The notes: generated by a model from the letters alone, not told the origin. Shown: positions 48,551 to 57,650, counted from the stretch's first letter. The stretch: 64,000 nt of DNA from Pseudooceanicola marinus (GCF_002786295.1 NZ_PGTC01000010.1:248001-312000), one strand, 5' to 3'. A program made the numbers and translations.

Positions 48551-50545
48551 ATGGCCACCGAAATCATTGAACACGTCTGGATACCCATGTCCGACGGCAC
48601 CCGGCTGAGCGCCCGGATCTTCCTGCCGGACGGGCCGGGCGGCGCCCCGGCGCCGGCGATCCTCGAATATATCCCCTACCGCAAGCGTGACGGGACCCGT
48701 GGCCGTGATGCGCCGATGCACGGCTATTTCGTGCAGCAGGGCTATGCCGCCGTGCGCGTCGACATTCGCGGCACCGGGGACAGCGAAGGCCACATGGCCG
48801 ACGAATACCTGGAGCTGGAACAGGATGACGCGGTCGAGGTCATCGCCTGGATCGCCGCGCAGGACTGGTGCGACGGCAACGTCGGGATGATGGGCAAGAG
48901 CTGGTCCGGCTTCAACTCGCTGCAGGTGGCGGCGCGCCGCCCCCCGGCGCTGAAGGCGATCATCACCTGCTACTCCACCGATGACCGCTTCAAGGACGAC
49001 ATTCACTTCATGAATGGCTGCCTGCTGAACGACAACCTGTGGTGGGGCTCGATCATGATGGCCTACCAGGCCCGTCCGCAGGACCCGGAGGTCACAGGCG
49101 AAGCTTGGCGCGGCGCCTGGGAAAAGCGGCTCGACGACCTGCCGTTCTTCCCCGCGCTTTGGGCCGAACACCAGTCCTACGACGACTACTGGAAGCACGG
49201 CTCGGTGCAGGAGGATTATTCCGCCATCACCTGCCCGGTGCTGGTCGTCGGGGCCTGGGCGGACAGCTACACCAACTCGGTACCGCGCCTGCTCGAAAAC
49301 CTGACGGCGCCCTCGCGCGGCATCATTGGCCCCTGGGGGCATGTCTACCCCCACGACGGGGCCCCCGGCCCGGCGATCGGTTTCCTGCAGGAGGCGACGC
49401 GCTGGTGGGACCAATGGCTGCGCGGGCGCGACACCGGCGTTATGGAGGAGCCGAAGCTGCGCGCCTACATCAATGACCCCGTCGCCCCGAACCCCACGCG
49501 CCCGCACCAGCCGGGCCGCTGGGTCGGCAGCGCCTGGCCCCGGGAAGAGCCGATGCAGCAGATGCACCTGGGCGGCAATGGCACCCTGGGCGACAGGGCA
49601 GAGGCGCCCGCGCTGCTGCCGATCCGCTCGCCGCAGAGCCATGGCATCGCGGCGGGGGAATGGATGGCGGTCGGCTGCCCCGGCGAGATGCCTGCCGATC
49701 AGCGGATCGACGATGGCGGGGCGCTGACCTTCGACACGCCGGTGCTGGAGGAGGACCTGGAGATCCTCGGCGTGCCGGAGCTTGACCTGCACCTGGCCTC
49801 GGACAAACAGGTGGCGCAGGTGGTGGTGCGCATCGGTGATGTGGCCTCGGACGGCCAGATCACCCGCGTCACCTACCAGGTGCTGAACCTGACGCACCGC
49901 GACGGCCATGCCGATCCGAAACCGCTGGAGCCGGGCCGGTTCGAGACGGTGAAGGTGAAACTCTCGGCCTGCGGTCACCGCTTTGCCGCCGGTCACCGGC
50001 TGCGGGTTTCGGTGGGCACCGCCTACTGGCCGATCATCTGGCCCTCGCCCGAGGCCGCAACGCTGACTATCGACACCGCCGCCTCGGCGCTGCATCTGCC
50101 GGTGCGCGCGGGGGGCGACAGCCATCCCGGGTTCGAGCCGCCGGCGCATGGCATCGAGGTGCCTGTCACGATGATCCGCCCTGCGACGCTGGAGCGGACC
50201 GCGACCACCGATTTCCTGACCGGCGAAGTGACCTATGTCACCGACGGCCAGGGCGGGCTGTTCGGCGAGGGCGTTTTGCGCTTTGACGAGGTGGGCACGG
50301 TGTTGTCGCACAGCCTGCGGCGCGAGCTGAAGATCCATCCCGACGATCCGGCCACGGCGGCCTATCGGCTGAGCCAGGTCTACGAGATGGGCCGCGAGGG
50401 CTGGCAGACGGTGATCCAGCTGGAGACCGAGATGACCTCGGACCGGGACAGCTTCTTCCTGAAGGGGCGCATGGATGTCAGCCACAACGGTGAACCGGTC
50501 AGGACCCGCACATGGGACGAGACCCTGCCGCGCAACCTGATCTGA
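48551..50545 (+). CDS. CocE/NonD family hydrolase
   Basis: A 664-residue alpha/beta hydrolase of the peptidase S15 class. The N-terminal domain has YIPYRKRDGTRGRD near 36-49, VDIRGTGDSEG near 74, and the nucleophile Ser in MGKSWSGFNS near 115. The Asp lies in GAWADSYTNS near 237 and the His in GPWGHVYPHDG near 259-269. A jelly-roll C-terminal domain follows (about 400-660). Members cleave X-Pro dipeptides, cephalosporin side chains, cocaine or other esters and amides. No signal peptide, so it acts in the cytoplasm on what the ABC importer brings in. Last gene of the operon. Confidence 0.88.
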   Translation: MATEIIEHVWIPMSDGTRLSARIFLPDGPGGAPAPAILEYIPYRKRDGTRGRDAPMHGYFVQQGYAAVRVDIRGTGDSEGHMADEYLELEQDDAVEVIAWIAAQDWCDGNVGMMGKSWSGFNSLQVAARRPPALKAIITCYSTDDRFKDDIHFMNGCLLNDNLWWGSIMMAYQARPQDPEVTGEAWRGAWEKRLDDLPFFPALWAEHQSYDDYWKHGSVQEDYSAITCPVLVVGAWADSYTNSVPRLLENLTAPSRGIIGPWGHVYPHDGAPGPAIGFLQEATRWWDQWLRGRDTGVMEEPKLRAYINDPVAPNPTRPHQPGRWVGSAWPREEPMQQMHLGGNGTLGDRAEAPALLPIRSPQSHGIAAGEWMAVGCPGEMPADQRIDDGGALTFDTPVLEEDLEILGVPELDLHLASDKQVAQVVVRIGDVASDGQITRVTYQVLNLTHRDGHADPKPLEPGRFETVKVKLSACGHRFAAGHRLRVSVGTAYWPIIWPSPEAATLTIDTAASALHLPVRAGGDSHPGFEPPAHGIEVPVTMIRPATLERTATTDFLTGEVTYVTDGQGGLFGEGVLRFDEVGTVLSHSLRRELKIHPDDPATAAYRLSQVYEMGREGWQTVIQLETEMTSDRDSFFLKGRMDVSHNGEPVRTRTWDETLPRNLI

Positions 50546-50551
50546 CCCGAT

Positions 50552-50578
50552 GAAGAGCCCCGCTGGGGCTCTTCTTTT
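50552..50578 (+). terminator. Terminator of the ABC/hydrolase operon
   Basis: A perfect 10-bp stem (GAAGAGCCCC / GGGGCTCTTC) with a GCT loop, followed by TTTT, starts 6 bases after the hydrolase stop. Confidence 0.92.
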
Positions 50579-50685
50579 ATCCGCCGCTGCCCCCAGACCC
50601 CGAGTCGCTGGCCGGAGCCTTCGGGTGTGCTAAACGCAACCGCACTCTCTGGCGCTTCGGGCGCTGACAGGATAGCGTCGCGGCC

Positions 50686-52233
50686 ATGAACACTGTCCCC
50701 GCGCTCACCTTCTCAGACGACCAGGCCCAGGCCTGGGACCGCATCGCCGAGACCCTTCAGGGGGCGGGCATCGACCTCGTGAACGGCACCACGGAACCGG
50801 CCCAGGAGGGCCGCCAGAGGTCGCTGGCCGTGCTGGGCAAGGCGGGCTCGGGCAAGACCATGCTGCTGGCGCAGCTCTACAAGGCCTGCGAGGAGGCGGG
50901 GGTCTCGATCGTGTCGGGCGATTATGAGCCCAAGCGCGACCGCGACGCGCGGACCCTGGCGATCCTGGCGCCCACGAACAAGGCGGCGTCTGTGCTGCGC
51001 CTGCGCGGCGTGCCGGCCACCACCATCCACCGCATCCTCTACAAGCCGGTCTATGACCCGGAGTACGAGAAGATCGCCGAATGGCTGGAAGGGCAGGGCG
51101 AGTTGCCCGAGATCGAGGGCGTCACGCCGGAGATGATGGCCCGCGCCAAGGCCAGCTACGAGGTGAACAAGTCGATCCCGGCGGCCCTGGCCATGGCCGG
51201 GCTGCGCGGGTCCGATTTCATCACCGGCTGGAAACGGCGGGACGATCCGCTGGACGTCGGCTTCATCGACGAGGCCTCGATGCTGGATGAACGCCAATAC
51301 GATGACCTGAGGGAGATCTTTCCCAACCTCGTCCTCTTCGGCGACCCGGCGCAGCTGGCGCCGGTCGGCCAGTCGGGCAAGATGGTCTTTGAAAGCCTGC
51401 CCGAGCCGGCGCAGCTGACGCTGGCGCGGATCCACCGCCAGGATGCAGACAACCCGATCCTCGACCTGGCGCATGCGCTTTCGGACCCCATGGTCGATTT
51501 CTACGCTTTCGAACGCATGGTGGAGGAAAAGGCCCGCCAGGATGACCGCGTGGTCTTCGCCGGTCGGGTCGAGGCCGGGTTGATGGCCCGCTCGCCCGTT
51601 CTGGTCTGGCGCAATGTCACAAGGATCCGCCTGATCAATGCCTTCCGGCTGGTCCATGGCGCGCCCGAGGATTCCCTGCTGCCTGGTGAGCCGCTGATCT
51701 GCGACGGGCTGGAACTGCCGTTGAAGCACCGCAAGAAGCGCCTGGATCTGGAGGCACGCGGCCTGATCAAGGGGGCCCAGGTGATCTATCTCGGGCCGGG
51801 CAAGCGCGGGGGCTTCTCGCGGCTGCACGTGGTCGGGGCGGAGAACCCGCAGGTCTCGGCCGCCTCCATCGTCAAGATCGAGAAACCGGACGAGGAAGAG
51901 CCTTTCATCCCCTTCGCCGCCCGCATGGGCGCCACCTTCCTGCACGGGGCGGCGGTGACGATCCACAAGGCGCAGGGCTCGCAGTGGCGCGACGTGCAGG
52001 TCTTTGCCCCGGATATCGAGATCGCCTCGCGCATGGGCCGGGTCGAGGCGGGGCAGCCACTGTGGAAGCGGCTGGCCTACGTGGCGATCACCCGGGCGGA
52101 GGAACGTCTGCTGTGGGTCACCCGCAACCGGCTGGCGAAACCGACCGAGCCGTTGTCGGTCGACGACCTGCGCGCCAAGACGCCCGCCCCGGCGCTGGAG
52201 TTGCAGGCGCAGAGCGAGTCCGATTTCGGCTGA
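50686..52233 (+). CDS. RecD-like ATP-dependent DNA helicase
   Basis: A 515-residue superfamily 1 helicase. It has Walker A LGKAGSGKTMLLAQL near residues 46-60, LAPTNKAASVLR near 97, Walker B VGFIDEASMLDE near 191, GDPAQLAPVGQSGK near 216 and the C-terminal UvrD_C_2 motif with TIHKAQGSQWRDV near 424. The architecture resembles RecD2/Dda-type 5'-3' helicases without the long RecD2 N-terminal extension. Genome context gives no specific pathway. It is flanked by terminators on both sides. Confidence 0.87.
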   Translation: MNTVPALTFSDDQAQAWDRIAETLQGAGIDLVNGTTEPAQEGRQRSLAVLGKAGSGKTMLLAQLYKACEEAGVSIVSGDYEPKRDRDARTLAILAPTNKAASVLRLRGVPATTIHRILYKPVYDPEYEKIAEWLEGQGELPEIEGVTPEMMARAKASYEVNKSIPAALAMAGLRGSDFITGWKRRDDPLDVGFIDEASMLDERQYDDLREIFPNLVLFGDPAQLAPVGQSGKMVFESLPEPAQLTLARIHRQDADNPILDLAHALSDPMVDFYAFERMVEEKARQDDRVVFAGRVEAGLMARSPVLVWRNVTRIRLINAFRLVHGAPEDSLLPGEPLICDGLELPLKHRKKRLDLEARGLIKGAQVIYLGPGKRGGFSRLHVVGAENPQVSAASIVKIEKPDEEEPFIPFAARMGATFLHGAAVTIHKAQGSQWRDVQVFAPDIEIASRMGRVEAGQPLWKRLAYVAITRAEERLLWVTRNRLAKPTEPLSVDDLRAKTPAPALELQAQSESDFG

Positions 52234-52381
52234 GACCTGATGAGGGGGCAGGGGTGTGGCCCCCGGGACGGCATGGCGGCTGACGGCCCATTTCAGAAGG
52301 CGTTCTGCCTGCCGTTCGGGCCTCTTTTCGAGGAACAGATCGTCGGCCGCGTTGCCCTCGCCGGAGGGTCGCCAAAGAAAC

Positions 52382-52411
52382 GGGGCGGGATCGTCGGATC
52401 CCGCCCCTTTT
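52382..52411. terminator. Bidirectional terminator between the helicase and hbd
   Basis: A perfect 11-bp stem (GGGGCGGGATC / GATCCCGCCCC) with a GTCG loop. The plus strand continues TTTTACC and the minus strand GTTTCTTT, so it can serve both convergent genes. Confidence 0.88.
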
Positions 52412-52435
52412 ACCGTTCCTCGCCTGCCACGGGCC

Positions 52436-53314
52436 TCAGCGCGTCGGCACCGGCTCCTCGCCGCGGTAGTCGTAGAAGCCGCGGCCGGTCTTGCGGCCCA
52501 GCCAGCCGGCTTCGACGTATTTCGTCAGCAGGGGGCAGGGGCGGTACTTGGTATCCGCGAGCCCCTCGTGCAGCACGTTCATGATCGCCAGGCAGGTGTC
52601 CAGCCCGATGAAATCGGCCAGTTCCAGCGGGCCCATCGGGTGGTTCGCGCCCAGCTTCATCGCCTCGTCGATCGACTTCACGTTGCCCACGCCTTCGTAA
52701 AGCGTATAGACCGCCTCGTTGATCATCGGCATCAGGATGCGGTTGACGATGAAGGCCGGGAAATCCTCGGCGCTCGACGCGGTCTTGCCCAGGGTCTCGA
52801 CGACCTTCAGGCAGGCCTCGTAGGTTTCCTGGTCGGTGGCGATGCCGCGGATCAGCTCCACCAGCTGCATCACCGGTACGGGGTTCATGAAATGGAAGCC
52901 CATGAACTTCTCGGGCCGGTCGGTGCGCGAGGCCAGTCGTGTGATCGAGATCGAGGAGGTGTTCGAGGTCAGGATCGTCGAGGGCTTCAGATGCGGCAGC
53001 AGCGCGTCGAAGATCGCCTCCTTCACGTGCTCCTTCTCGGTCGCGGCCTCGATCACCAGGTCGGTGGGGCCGAGGTCGGTCAGCTGCAACGTGGTGGAAA
53101 TGCGCGCCAGCGCCTCGGTCTTGGCCTCTTCCGAGATCTTGCCCCGGCTGGCCTGGCGTTCCAGGTTCTTGGTGATCGTCGCCAGGCCGCGATCCAGCGC
53201 CTCCTGGCTGATGTCGTTCAGCAGCACATCGTATCCCGCCAGGGCAAAGACATGGGCGATGCCGTTACCCATCTGGCCTGCGCCGACCACGCCTACCGAT
53301 TTGATCTCGACCAC
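52436..53314 (-). CDS. hbd: 3-hydroxybutyryl-CoA dehydrogenase
   Basis: NAD(P)-dependent interconversion of 3-hydroxybutyryl-CoA and acetoacetyl-CoA. A GTG start at 53314, 5 bases after AAAGGAGG, gives a 292-residue protein beginning [20 protein letters not shown], the normal family N-terminus. Other motifs are [12 protein letters not shown] near 88, SNTSSISIT near 117, the catalytic His in [16 protein letters not shown] near 137, and [12 protein letters not shown] near 186. In many Rhodobacterales it sits with etfB-etfA; here only an etfB remnant is found 1 kb away. Confidence 0.93.
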   Translation of the reverse strand: MVEIKSVGVVGAGQMGNGIAHVFALAGYDVLLNDISQEALDRGLATITKNLERQASRGKISEEAKTEALARISTTLQLTDLGPTDLVIEAATEKEHVKEAIFDALLPHLKPSTILTSNTSSISITRLASRTDRPEKFMGFHFMNPVPVMQLVELIRGIATDQETYEACLKVVETLGKTASSAEDFPAFIVNRILMPMINEAVYTLYEGVGNVKSIDEAMKLGANHPMGPLELADFIGLDTCLAIMNVLHEGLADTKYRPCPLLTKYVEAGWLGRKTGRGFYDYRGEEPVPTR

Positions 53315-53447
53315 TTCAGCCTCCTTTGCGGTGTTCGCGCGCAATGTGGACCGCCAGCGCCCGGGCCGCAAGCCCCGGGCACCGCTTAGGCCTTTGGCAA
53401 GCTTTGCCCGGCACAGTGGCGCCCGGGTGAAGAAAATGGTGGGTGTG

Positions 53448-54281
53448 ATGAGCTACGACCAACCGGGCCGCGGTGGCCTCGACTACTTTCCGTGCCGCTA
53501 CGGGCGGTCGAAGACGCTGTTCCGGGGGCCAAAACGGCGCACCGAGGGGGCCTTCATCGCCTACCTGGGCGGGGCGGAGACCTATGGGCGCTTCATCTCG
53601 CATCCCTATCCGGCGATCCTGGAGGAACGGCTGGGCGTACCGGCGGTGAACCTCGGCTGGGCCAATGCCGGCGTCGATGCCTTTCTCGGGGATCCCGACC
53701 TCTTGCAGGTGGTGGGCCAGGCGCGGGCCGCGGTGATCCGCCTGCCCGGGGCGCAGAACATGTCGAACCGCTTCTATTCCGTGCATCCGCGCCGCAACGA
53801 TCGCTTCCTGCAGGCCTCGACCCTGTTGCAGACGGTCTATCGGGAGGTCGACTTTACCGAGTTCCACTTCACCCGCCACCTGCTGACAGCCCTGCGGGAG
53901 TGTTCCTCGGATCGTTTCGTCATGTTGCGGGAGGAGTTGCAGGCCGCCTGGGTGGCGCGCATGGGCCAGTTGCTGGATCGCATCCCGTTGCCGGTGCTGC
54001 TGCTGTGGTTCGCCGATGCAGCCCCCAGCGACGTGACCCTGGCGGAAGACCTTGATGCCGATCCGCTCTTCGTCACCGCCGGTATGATCGAGGCGCTGCG
54101 CCCCCGTGTGAATGGCGTGGTGACGGTGGTGCCCTCCGACGCCGCCCGGGCCGAGGGCACGCGCGGCATGGTCTTCTCCGCGCTGGAGGCGCCAGCCGCC
54201 GCTGAACAGCTCTCCTCCGCGGCCCACGGGGAGGTCGCCACGGCGCTGGCCCCCGCGCTGAAGGACATATTGGAGCGCTGA
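53448..54281 (+). CDS. DUF6473 family protein
   Basis: A 277-residue protein beginning [18 protein letters not shown], characteristic of a Rhodobacterales family. Later segments are [20 protein letters not shown] near 36-55, [19 protein letters not shown] near 70-88 and [10 protein letters not shown] near 187. No signal peptide or membrane helix. The pattern of a Gly-Gly-x-Glu-Thr loop and internal repeats recalls SGNH-like hydrolases or sulfotransferase-linked proteins, but the function is unknown. Divergent from hbd. Confidence 0.75.
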   Translation: MSYDQPGRGGLDYFPCRYGRSKTLFRGPKRRTEGAFIAYLGGAETYGRFISHPYPAILEERLGVPAVNLGWANAGVDAFLGDPDLLQVVGQARAAVIRLPGAQNMSNRFYSVHPRRNDRFLQASTLLQTVYREVDFTEFHFTRHLLTALRECSSDRFVMLREELQAAWVARMGQLLDRIPLPVLLLWFADAAPSDVTLAEDLDADPLFVTAGMIEALRPRVNGVVTVVPSDAARAEGTRGMVFSALEAPAAAEQLSSAAHGEVATALAPALKDILER

Positions 54282-54365
54282 TCGCCCCTGCGAACCGTTC
54301 GGACCTCCCGCGCAAAACCTTCAGCGCAGGGAGCGAGGACAAGGTACAAGAGCAGGGCGCCCACG

Positions 54366-54389
54366 AAAAAAGGCCCGCCGAAGCTGGCC
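54366..54389 (-). terminator. Terminator at the edge of the etfB remnant
   Basis: On the minus strand GGCCAGC-TTCG-GCGGGCC forms a 7-bp stem (one mismatch) with a TTCG loop, followed by TTTTTT. It begins directly after the last recognisable etfB codon, so it belongs to another former neighbour. Confidence 0.7.
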
Positions 54390-54473
54390 TTCCTTCAGCC
54401 TGATCGCCTTTTTAAGGGCGATCTCGTCGAATGGGTTCATCGACACCTCCACATTCGCAAGATCGACACCCGA
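54390..54473 (-). pseudogene. etfB: Remnant of electron-transfer flavoprotein beta subunit
   Basis: Reading the minus strand, 28 codons encode [18 protein letters not shown] then [10 protein letters not shown]. This is the highly conserved block near residues 28-58 of EtfB (usual form [28 protein letters not shown]). A stop codon lies a few codons upstream in frame, and the terminator follows directly downstream, so it is a fragment and not a functional gene. EtfB normally passes electrons from acyl-CoA dehydrogenases to the quinone pool. An intact copy must lie elsewhere. Confidence 0.75.
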
Positions 54474-54794
54474 CGGGCCTTGCCCCCTTCCACGTCAGAC
54501 GCTCGGTGCCGACGGCAACCCGGCACCACATCTCGGCGCCGGGGGCCTACCGGTCCGAGGGTCCTGCCGACGCGGCCATGATCGCGACCTCGGTGAAGGC
54601 GCTGAAAGAGCGCGCGCATGTGCTCGGCGCCGTCTTCACGGAACTCGTGCGGGGGTCCGGCGGGGTCATCGTGCAGCCGCACGGCTGGCTGAAGGCCTTG
54701 CACCTGCCCTGACGATCAATAGCAATGAGATAGACATGATCGTCGACCGTATCGAAACCAGCCTCAACGCCCTGACTTTCTGAAGGACAATTCC
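54474..54794. other. Disturbed stretch without a recognisable gene
   Basis: About 320 bp between the etfB remnant and the dehalogenase gene. A plus-strand frame runs to 54712 with a helical segment (MIATSVKALKERAHVLGAVF), but no ribosome site or family is recognised. It may be another truncated gene end. The last 80 bp before the dehalogenase are AT-rich and probably hold its promoter. Confidence 0.45.
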
Positions 54795-55523
54795 ATGAAC
54801 CTTTCCGATTACAAGATCCTCACCTTCGACGTCTACGGAACGCTGATCGACTGGGAAAGTGGCATGGTCGAGGGGCTGAAGCCCCTGACCGAGCAGCTCA
54901 AGGAACCGAAATCGCGCGATCAGATCCTGGAGGCCCATGCCTACCACGAAAGCACCCAGCAACGCTGGACCCCGGCGATGCCCTATCGCCGCCTGCTGGC
55001 CACCGTCCACCGCCGCCTGGCGGAGGAATGGAATATCCCCGTCACCTGGGAAGACTGTCTGGTCTACGGCGACAGCGTGAAGAACTGGCCCGCTTTCGAG
55101 GATTCCGCCGCCGCCCTGCAATACCTGCAGAAGTACTACAAACTGTGCGTGCTCTCGAATGTTGACGCACAGTCGTTCAAATATTCGAACGACAAGCTGG
55201 GTGTCACTTTCGACCACGTGTATACCGCCGAAGATGTGGGCTCGTACAAGCCATCTGATCGTAACTTCGAGTACATGATCGAACACCTGGCGCGTTGCGG
55301 TATCGAGAAGAAGGACATCCTGCACACCGCGGAGTCGATGTTCCACGATCACAAGCCCGGCAACCGCCACGGCCTGACCTCGGCCTGGATCTACCGCCGA
55401 CACGACAAGGAAGGCTTCGGCGCGACCATGAACCCGGGTGAGATGCCCTCCTACGATTTCCGCTTCAATTCCATGGCGGACCTGGTCGCCGCGCACCAGA
55501 AAGCCATGAGCCAGCCGTCCTGA
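54795..55523 (+). CDS. Haloacid dehalogenase, type II (HAD family)
   Basis: A 242-residue HAD hydrolase with the nucleophile Asp in LTFDVYGTLIDWE near residues 9-21, CVLSNVDAQSF near 117 (motif II), YKPSDRNFEYMI near 150 with the Lys, and TAESMFHDHKPGNRHGLTSAW near 176 (motif IV; the usual Asp pair appears as a less acidic HDH). It fits type II 2-haloacid dehalogenases, but such assignments often hide other phosphatase-type substrates. Bases 55130-55300 have lower GC and different codon use from the neighbours, suggesting transfer. Confidence 0.82.
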   Translation: MNLSDYKILTFDVYGTLIDWESGMVEGLKPLTEQLKEPKSRDQILEAHAYHESTQQRWTPAMPYRRLLATVHRRLAEEWNIPVTWEDCLVYGDSVKNWPAFEDSAAALQYLQKYYKLCVLSNVDAQSFKYSNDKLGVTFDHVYTAEDVGSYKPSDRNFEYMIEHLARCGIEKKDILHTAESMFHDHKPGNRHGLTSAWIYRRHDKEGFGATMNPGEMPSYDFRFNSMADLVAAHQKAMSQPS

Positions 55524-55648
55524 CATCTGTAGGGACCTGGTACTGAGCAGCCCCACGCGACACTGAGACTGGTCAGGATAGGCATCAACATCCTTGGGGA
55601 GTTGATGAAGAATGGTCGGTTTTCGACCGTTCGCCTGTCTGAGCACGT

Positions 55649-55668
55649 GGGGCTTTCCGCCCCCTTTT
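55649..55668 (+). terminator. Probable terminator after the dehalogenase
   Basis: A GGGGC-TTTCC-GCCCC stem followed by CTTTT, 125 bases after the stop codon. A second small dyad (GGTCG..CGACC) lies just upstream. Confidence 0.55.
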
Positions 55669-55719
55669 CAGCGTCTCAAGGCATACTATCTTTAGAGTCT
55701 CATCCGAAGGAGGTCCGTC

Positions 55720-55989
55720 ATGGCTGGTGGTTGGGCGCGGGATGGCGCCGTCAGTGAACAGATCGAAGCGTCGATCAGCGACGAGTTGAAGCGCATGCAG
55801 GCCCGGAAGGGCCCGCAGGGCGAAAGCCGGACCCATTGTGCCGAATGCGAAGAGCCGATCCCCGAGGCGCGCCGTCAGGCCCTGCCGGGGGTGAAATTAT
55901 GCATCGACTGCCAAGTCGAACGCGACGGGCAGCCGGCCCGGCGGGCTGGCATCAACCGGCGCGGATCCAAGGACAGCCAGCTGAAATAG
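55720..55989 (+). CDS. DksA/TraR-type C4 zinc-finger protein
   Basis: An 89-residue protein with the C4 finger CAECEEPIPEARRQALPG followed by VKLCIDCQ, residues about 40-65, typical of DksA/TraR proteins that bind the RNA polymerase secondary channel. It lacks the long N-terminal coiled coil of full DksA, like other short TraR-type members. AAGGAGG precedes the ATG at 8 bases. It ends with a basic tail. Confidence 0.85.
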   Translation: MAGGWARDGAVSEQIEASISDELKRMQARKGPQGESRTHCAECEEPIPEARRQALPGVKLCIDCQVERDGQPARRAGINRRGSKDSQLK

Positions 55990-56019
55990 GGCCCGGCCGT
56001 TGTTCGGACCCGAGGCGCG

Positions 56020-56076
56020 TCATTCCGGCCGGCCCGCACGGTCGACGGGCCTAAGCGCGATCCTGTGGCTCGTCAT
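56020..56076 (-). CDS. Possible 18-residue small protein
   Basis: A minus-strand ATG at 56076 lies 6 bases after a full AAAGGAG ribosome site and opens an 18-codon frame (MTSHRIALRPVDRAGRPE). The site quality is the only support; it could be a leader peptide, a true small protein or chance. Confidence 0.3.
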   Translation of the reverse strand: MTSHRIALRPVDRAGRPE

Positions 56077-56255
56077 GTCCGTCTCCTTTGATTTTGGCCC
56101 AGTGTCGCGCCGCGGGTGGGGTGGATTGCGATGAATGCGCCGCAGCGGGGGACGGGCAGGGGACGCGGGCGTTAACCGCGCCCCCGCGCGCGCCGCGCTC
56201 CCGAATCCTGTCGGGCGTGCTAGGATCGGCCAAACCCCGATGCACAGGCCCCCGC

Positions 56256-57650
56256 ATGTCCTTTGACCCCCACCTTGCCGAGATCCGCTTCGGCACCGGC
56301 CTGTCGCCGCGGCTGGCCCCGGCCCTGAGCGCCGCGGCCCTGCTGGCTCGCCTGCGCGGCCCGGACGAGGCGGCGGCGGCCTATCCTATCGAGGGGTGGG
56401 CGGGCTTTCAGGCACGGCTGGCCCGGGCGGCAGAACTGACGGAGATCCGCAAGGCCGCGCGGAACGACGCGGCGGGGCTGCGCGCGGCGAAGAAGCAGCA
56501 GAACCTGCACAACAAGGCGGCGCGCCAGGCCCGCGCCGACTGGGTGGTGTCGATGGTCCTGCGCCGGGCCCATACGCCTGACGGGTTCCGCGAACGGCTG
56601 ACCGCCTTCTGGGCCGACCACTTCACGGTGCAGGGCAAGTTCGGTATCCCCCGGCGCGGCGTCGCCCCCTTTACCGAAAGCGCGATCCGCCCCCATGTGG
56701 CAGGCCGCTTTGCCGATATGCTGATCGCGGCCACCACCGCGCCGATGATGCTGCACTACCTCGACCAGGCCAGTTCCATCGGCCCGAACGCGCCGGAGGT
56801 GAAGCGCCGCGGCGGGCGTGCCGGCCTGAACGAGAACCTGGCGCGGGAAGTGATGGAGTTGCACACTCTGGGCGTCGGAGGCCCCTACACCCAGGACGAC
56901 GTGCAGCAGCTGGCGGAACTGCTGACCGGCCTCAGCTTCACCTTCGAGGAGGGGTTCGTCTTCCGCCCCCGCTTCGCGGAACCGGGGCCGGAGACGGTGC
57001 TGGGCAAGACCTATGGCGGGGCCGAGGTGCCGCATCTGGCCGAAGTGACCGAGGCGCTGGAGGACCTGGCGCGCCACCCCGCCACGGCCCGCCACCTGGC
57101 GCGCAAGCTGGCGATGCATTTCGTCTCGGACGCCCCGCCCGAGGGGCTGATCGCCGACATGGCTGCGCGTTATGCCGAGACCGACGGACAGCTGGCCGAG
57201 GTCTATGCCGTGCTGCTGGATCACCCCGCCGCCTGGGCGGCGCCCCTGGGCGGCAACGTGAAACCGCCGGTGGATTTCATCGGCTCTGTTTTGCGGGCGC
57301 TGGACGTGCCGGCGGCGAAGATGCCCCTGGGGGATGAACGCGGGTTCCGCATCGCCCTGGCGGCGCCGATGGAGCAGATGGGCCAACCCTGGGAACAGCC
57401 CAACGGGCCGGATGGCTGGCCGGAGGCCGACGGCGACTGGATCACCCCGCAACGCTATGCCGCGCGGCTGCAATGGCTGACCTCGGCGCCGCTGCTGCTG
57501 CTGGACGAGGTACCGGACCCGCGCGAGGTGCTGCAAACCGCCCTGGGGCCGCTGGCGCCCGAGGGGCTTCGCTTTGCCGTGGCGGCCGCCCAGACCCGGA
57601 TCGAGGGCCTGGCGCTGGCCTTCGCCGCCCCCGCGTTTCAGAGGATGTGA
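56256..57650 (+). CDS. DUF1800 family protein
   Basis: A 464-residue protein with the DUF1800 layout: a helical N-terminal region, FWADHFTVQGK near 125-135, GRFADMLIAATTAPMMLHYLD near 149-169, LNENLAREVMELHTLGVGGPYTQDDV near 190-215, and a C-terminal LARKLAMHFVSDAPP near 284. Function is unknown; members nearly always pair with DUF1501, as here. The start at 56256 gives the usual N-terminus; the frame is open upstream to 56088. Confidence 0.88.
   Translation: MSFDPHLAEIRFGTGLSPRLAPALSAAALLARLRGPDEAAAAYPIEGWAGFQARLARAAELTEIRKAARNDAAGLRAAKKQQNLHNKAARQARADWVVSMVLRRAHTPDGFRERLTAFWADHFTVQGKFGIPRRGVAPFTESAIRPHVAGRFADMLIAATTAPMMLHYLDQASSIGPNAPEVKRRGGRAGLNENLAREVMELHTLGVGGPYTQDDVQQLAELLTGLSFTFEEGFVFRPRFAEPGPETVLGKTYGGAEVPHLAEVTEALEDLARHPATARHLARKLAMHFVSDAPPEGLIADMAARYAETDGQLAEVYAVLLDHPAAWAAPLGGNVKPPVDFIGSVLRALDVPAAKMPLGDERGFRIALAAPMEQMGQPWEQPNGPDGWPEADGDWITPQRYAARLQWLTSAPLLLLDEVPDPREVLQTALGPLAPEGLRFAVAAAQTRIEGLALAFAAPAFQRM

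Noticed and set aside
46802-50485. 1227-codon minus-strand frame across the ABC ATPase and hydrolase genes
   Set aside because: Antisense to two genes with all catalytic motifs intact; no start signal and only His/Arg/Gly-rich low complexity.
54431-54712. Plus-strand frame in the disturbed stretch after DUF6473
   Set aside because: No ribosome site, no recognised family, and it runs across the etfB remnant; more likely chance or another gene end.
54736-54783. 15-codon frame before the dehalogenase (MIVDRIETSLNALTF)
   Set aside because: No ribosome site and very short; the stop lies just before the dehalogenase ribosome site, which is easily explained by chance.
55524-55719. Insertion-sequence end after the dehalogenase
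   Set aside because: A small dyad and a terminator are present, but I could not find matching terminal repeats, a transposase fragment or a target duplication.
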